Of a stretch of DNA of 64,000 nt, positions 63,666-64,000 are shown piece after piece. Origin of the DNA: Ctena decussata (taxonomy: Eukaryota; Mollusca; Bivalvia; Lucinida; Lucinidae); assembly GCA_963989385.1 (NCBI GenBank), contig OZ022505.1, positions 56,423,737-56,487,736 of the forward strand, given 5' to 3'. A program made the position numbers and the translations under genes. Every line of letters starts with the position of its first letter. Position 1 is the stretch's first letter. The notes under the pieces are model-generated. The model saw only the letters and a program-made list of their open reading frames with translations, was not told where the DNA came from and did not search any database.

Positions 63666-63868
63666 GTAAGTATGAGATGGTGTTTTACTGTTTGTTGTCA
63701 AAGTGTATATTTTTTTAATAAATAATTTAATTTTTTAGTGCCATTTGGTAATGTAAAGGAGTGTTTTTGTTGTACCTATTGCATTGTAGTCCTAGTATCG
63801 GCATCATTGTCAGCACCCTCATTAGTGTCATTTCGGCTTCCCTGGGCAGGCAAACTAACGTAAACATT

Positions 63869-64000
63869 TGAGCCGCGACACGAGAAAACCAACAAAGTGG
63901 TTGTCCAGCGCAGACTCAGATCAGCCTGGACATCGGCGCAGTCAGATCAGACTCTTTGCTAAGCGCTTAAAGGGTAGCTGAGGGACTAAGCTACCTTCAT
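63869..64000. mobile_element. Palindromic repeat family A, copy 13 (cut by window end)
   Basis: TGAGCCGCGACACGAGAAAA, ACCAACAAAGTGGTTG, first hairpin and start of the second; the right arm is outside the window. Confidence 0.88.

Overview
This is eukaryotic genomic DNA holding an internal piece of one very large, intron-rich plus-strand gene. I read 46 exons (708-63665) totalling 9,080 nt, and every exon-exon junction keeps one reading frame. The 3,026-residue fragment is a chain of about 21 Calx-beta repeats with a set of EAR/EPTP propeller repeats in the middle. Among known families this combination is specific to the adhesion GPCR ADGRV1 (VLGR1/GPR98/MASS1). The start, the N-terminal LamG-like domain, the GAIN/GPS region and the 7TM segment are all outside the window. 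No other protein-coding host gene was found on either strand.

The intron content points to a mollusc, most likely a bivalve: non-autonomous elements with internal tandem units (pearl/HINE-like, starting AGCTCACCTGAGC and ending in a GGGCC hairpin plus CTCTTGT), tRNA-derived SINEs with CAACCAACCAACC tails, and many long palindromic (foldback) repeats. This assignment is inference.

Layout: 0.7-10.3 kb, exons 1-9 (Calx-beta 1-5) with foldback repeats. 11.3-16.7 kb, exons 10-13, including a Cys-containing insert (exons 10-11) inside Calx-beta 6 and a 2 kb tandem-unit element. 16.7-22.1 kb, a 5.4 kb intron with a decayed RTE-type LINE between inverted end sequences. 22.1-38.5 kb, exons 14-23 (Calx-beta 7-11), with two further tandem-unit elements and a broken CR1/L2-like LINE. 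39.0-42.7 kb, exons 24-28, the EAR propeller, which interrupts Calx-beta 12. 43.4-63.7 kb, exons 29-46, finishing Calx-beta 12 and carrying Calx-beta 13-21.

The most unusual signals are in the introns. Three introns (4, 16 and 37) contain decayed tandem copies of the neighbouring exon edge. Several splice acceptors lie within a few tens of bases of mobile-element ends. One ~235 bp palindrome family with several internal hairpins occurs about 14 times. I saw no prokaryote-type system, no CRISPR array and no intact non-coding RNA gene.
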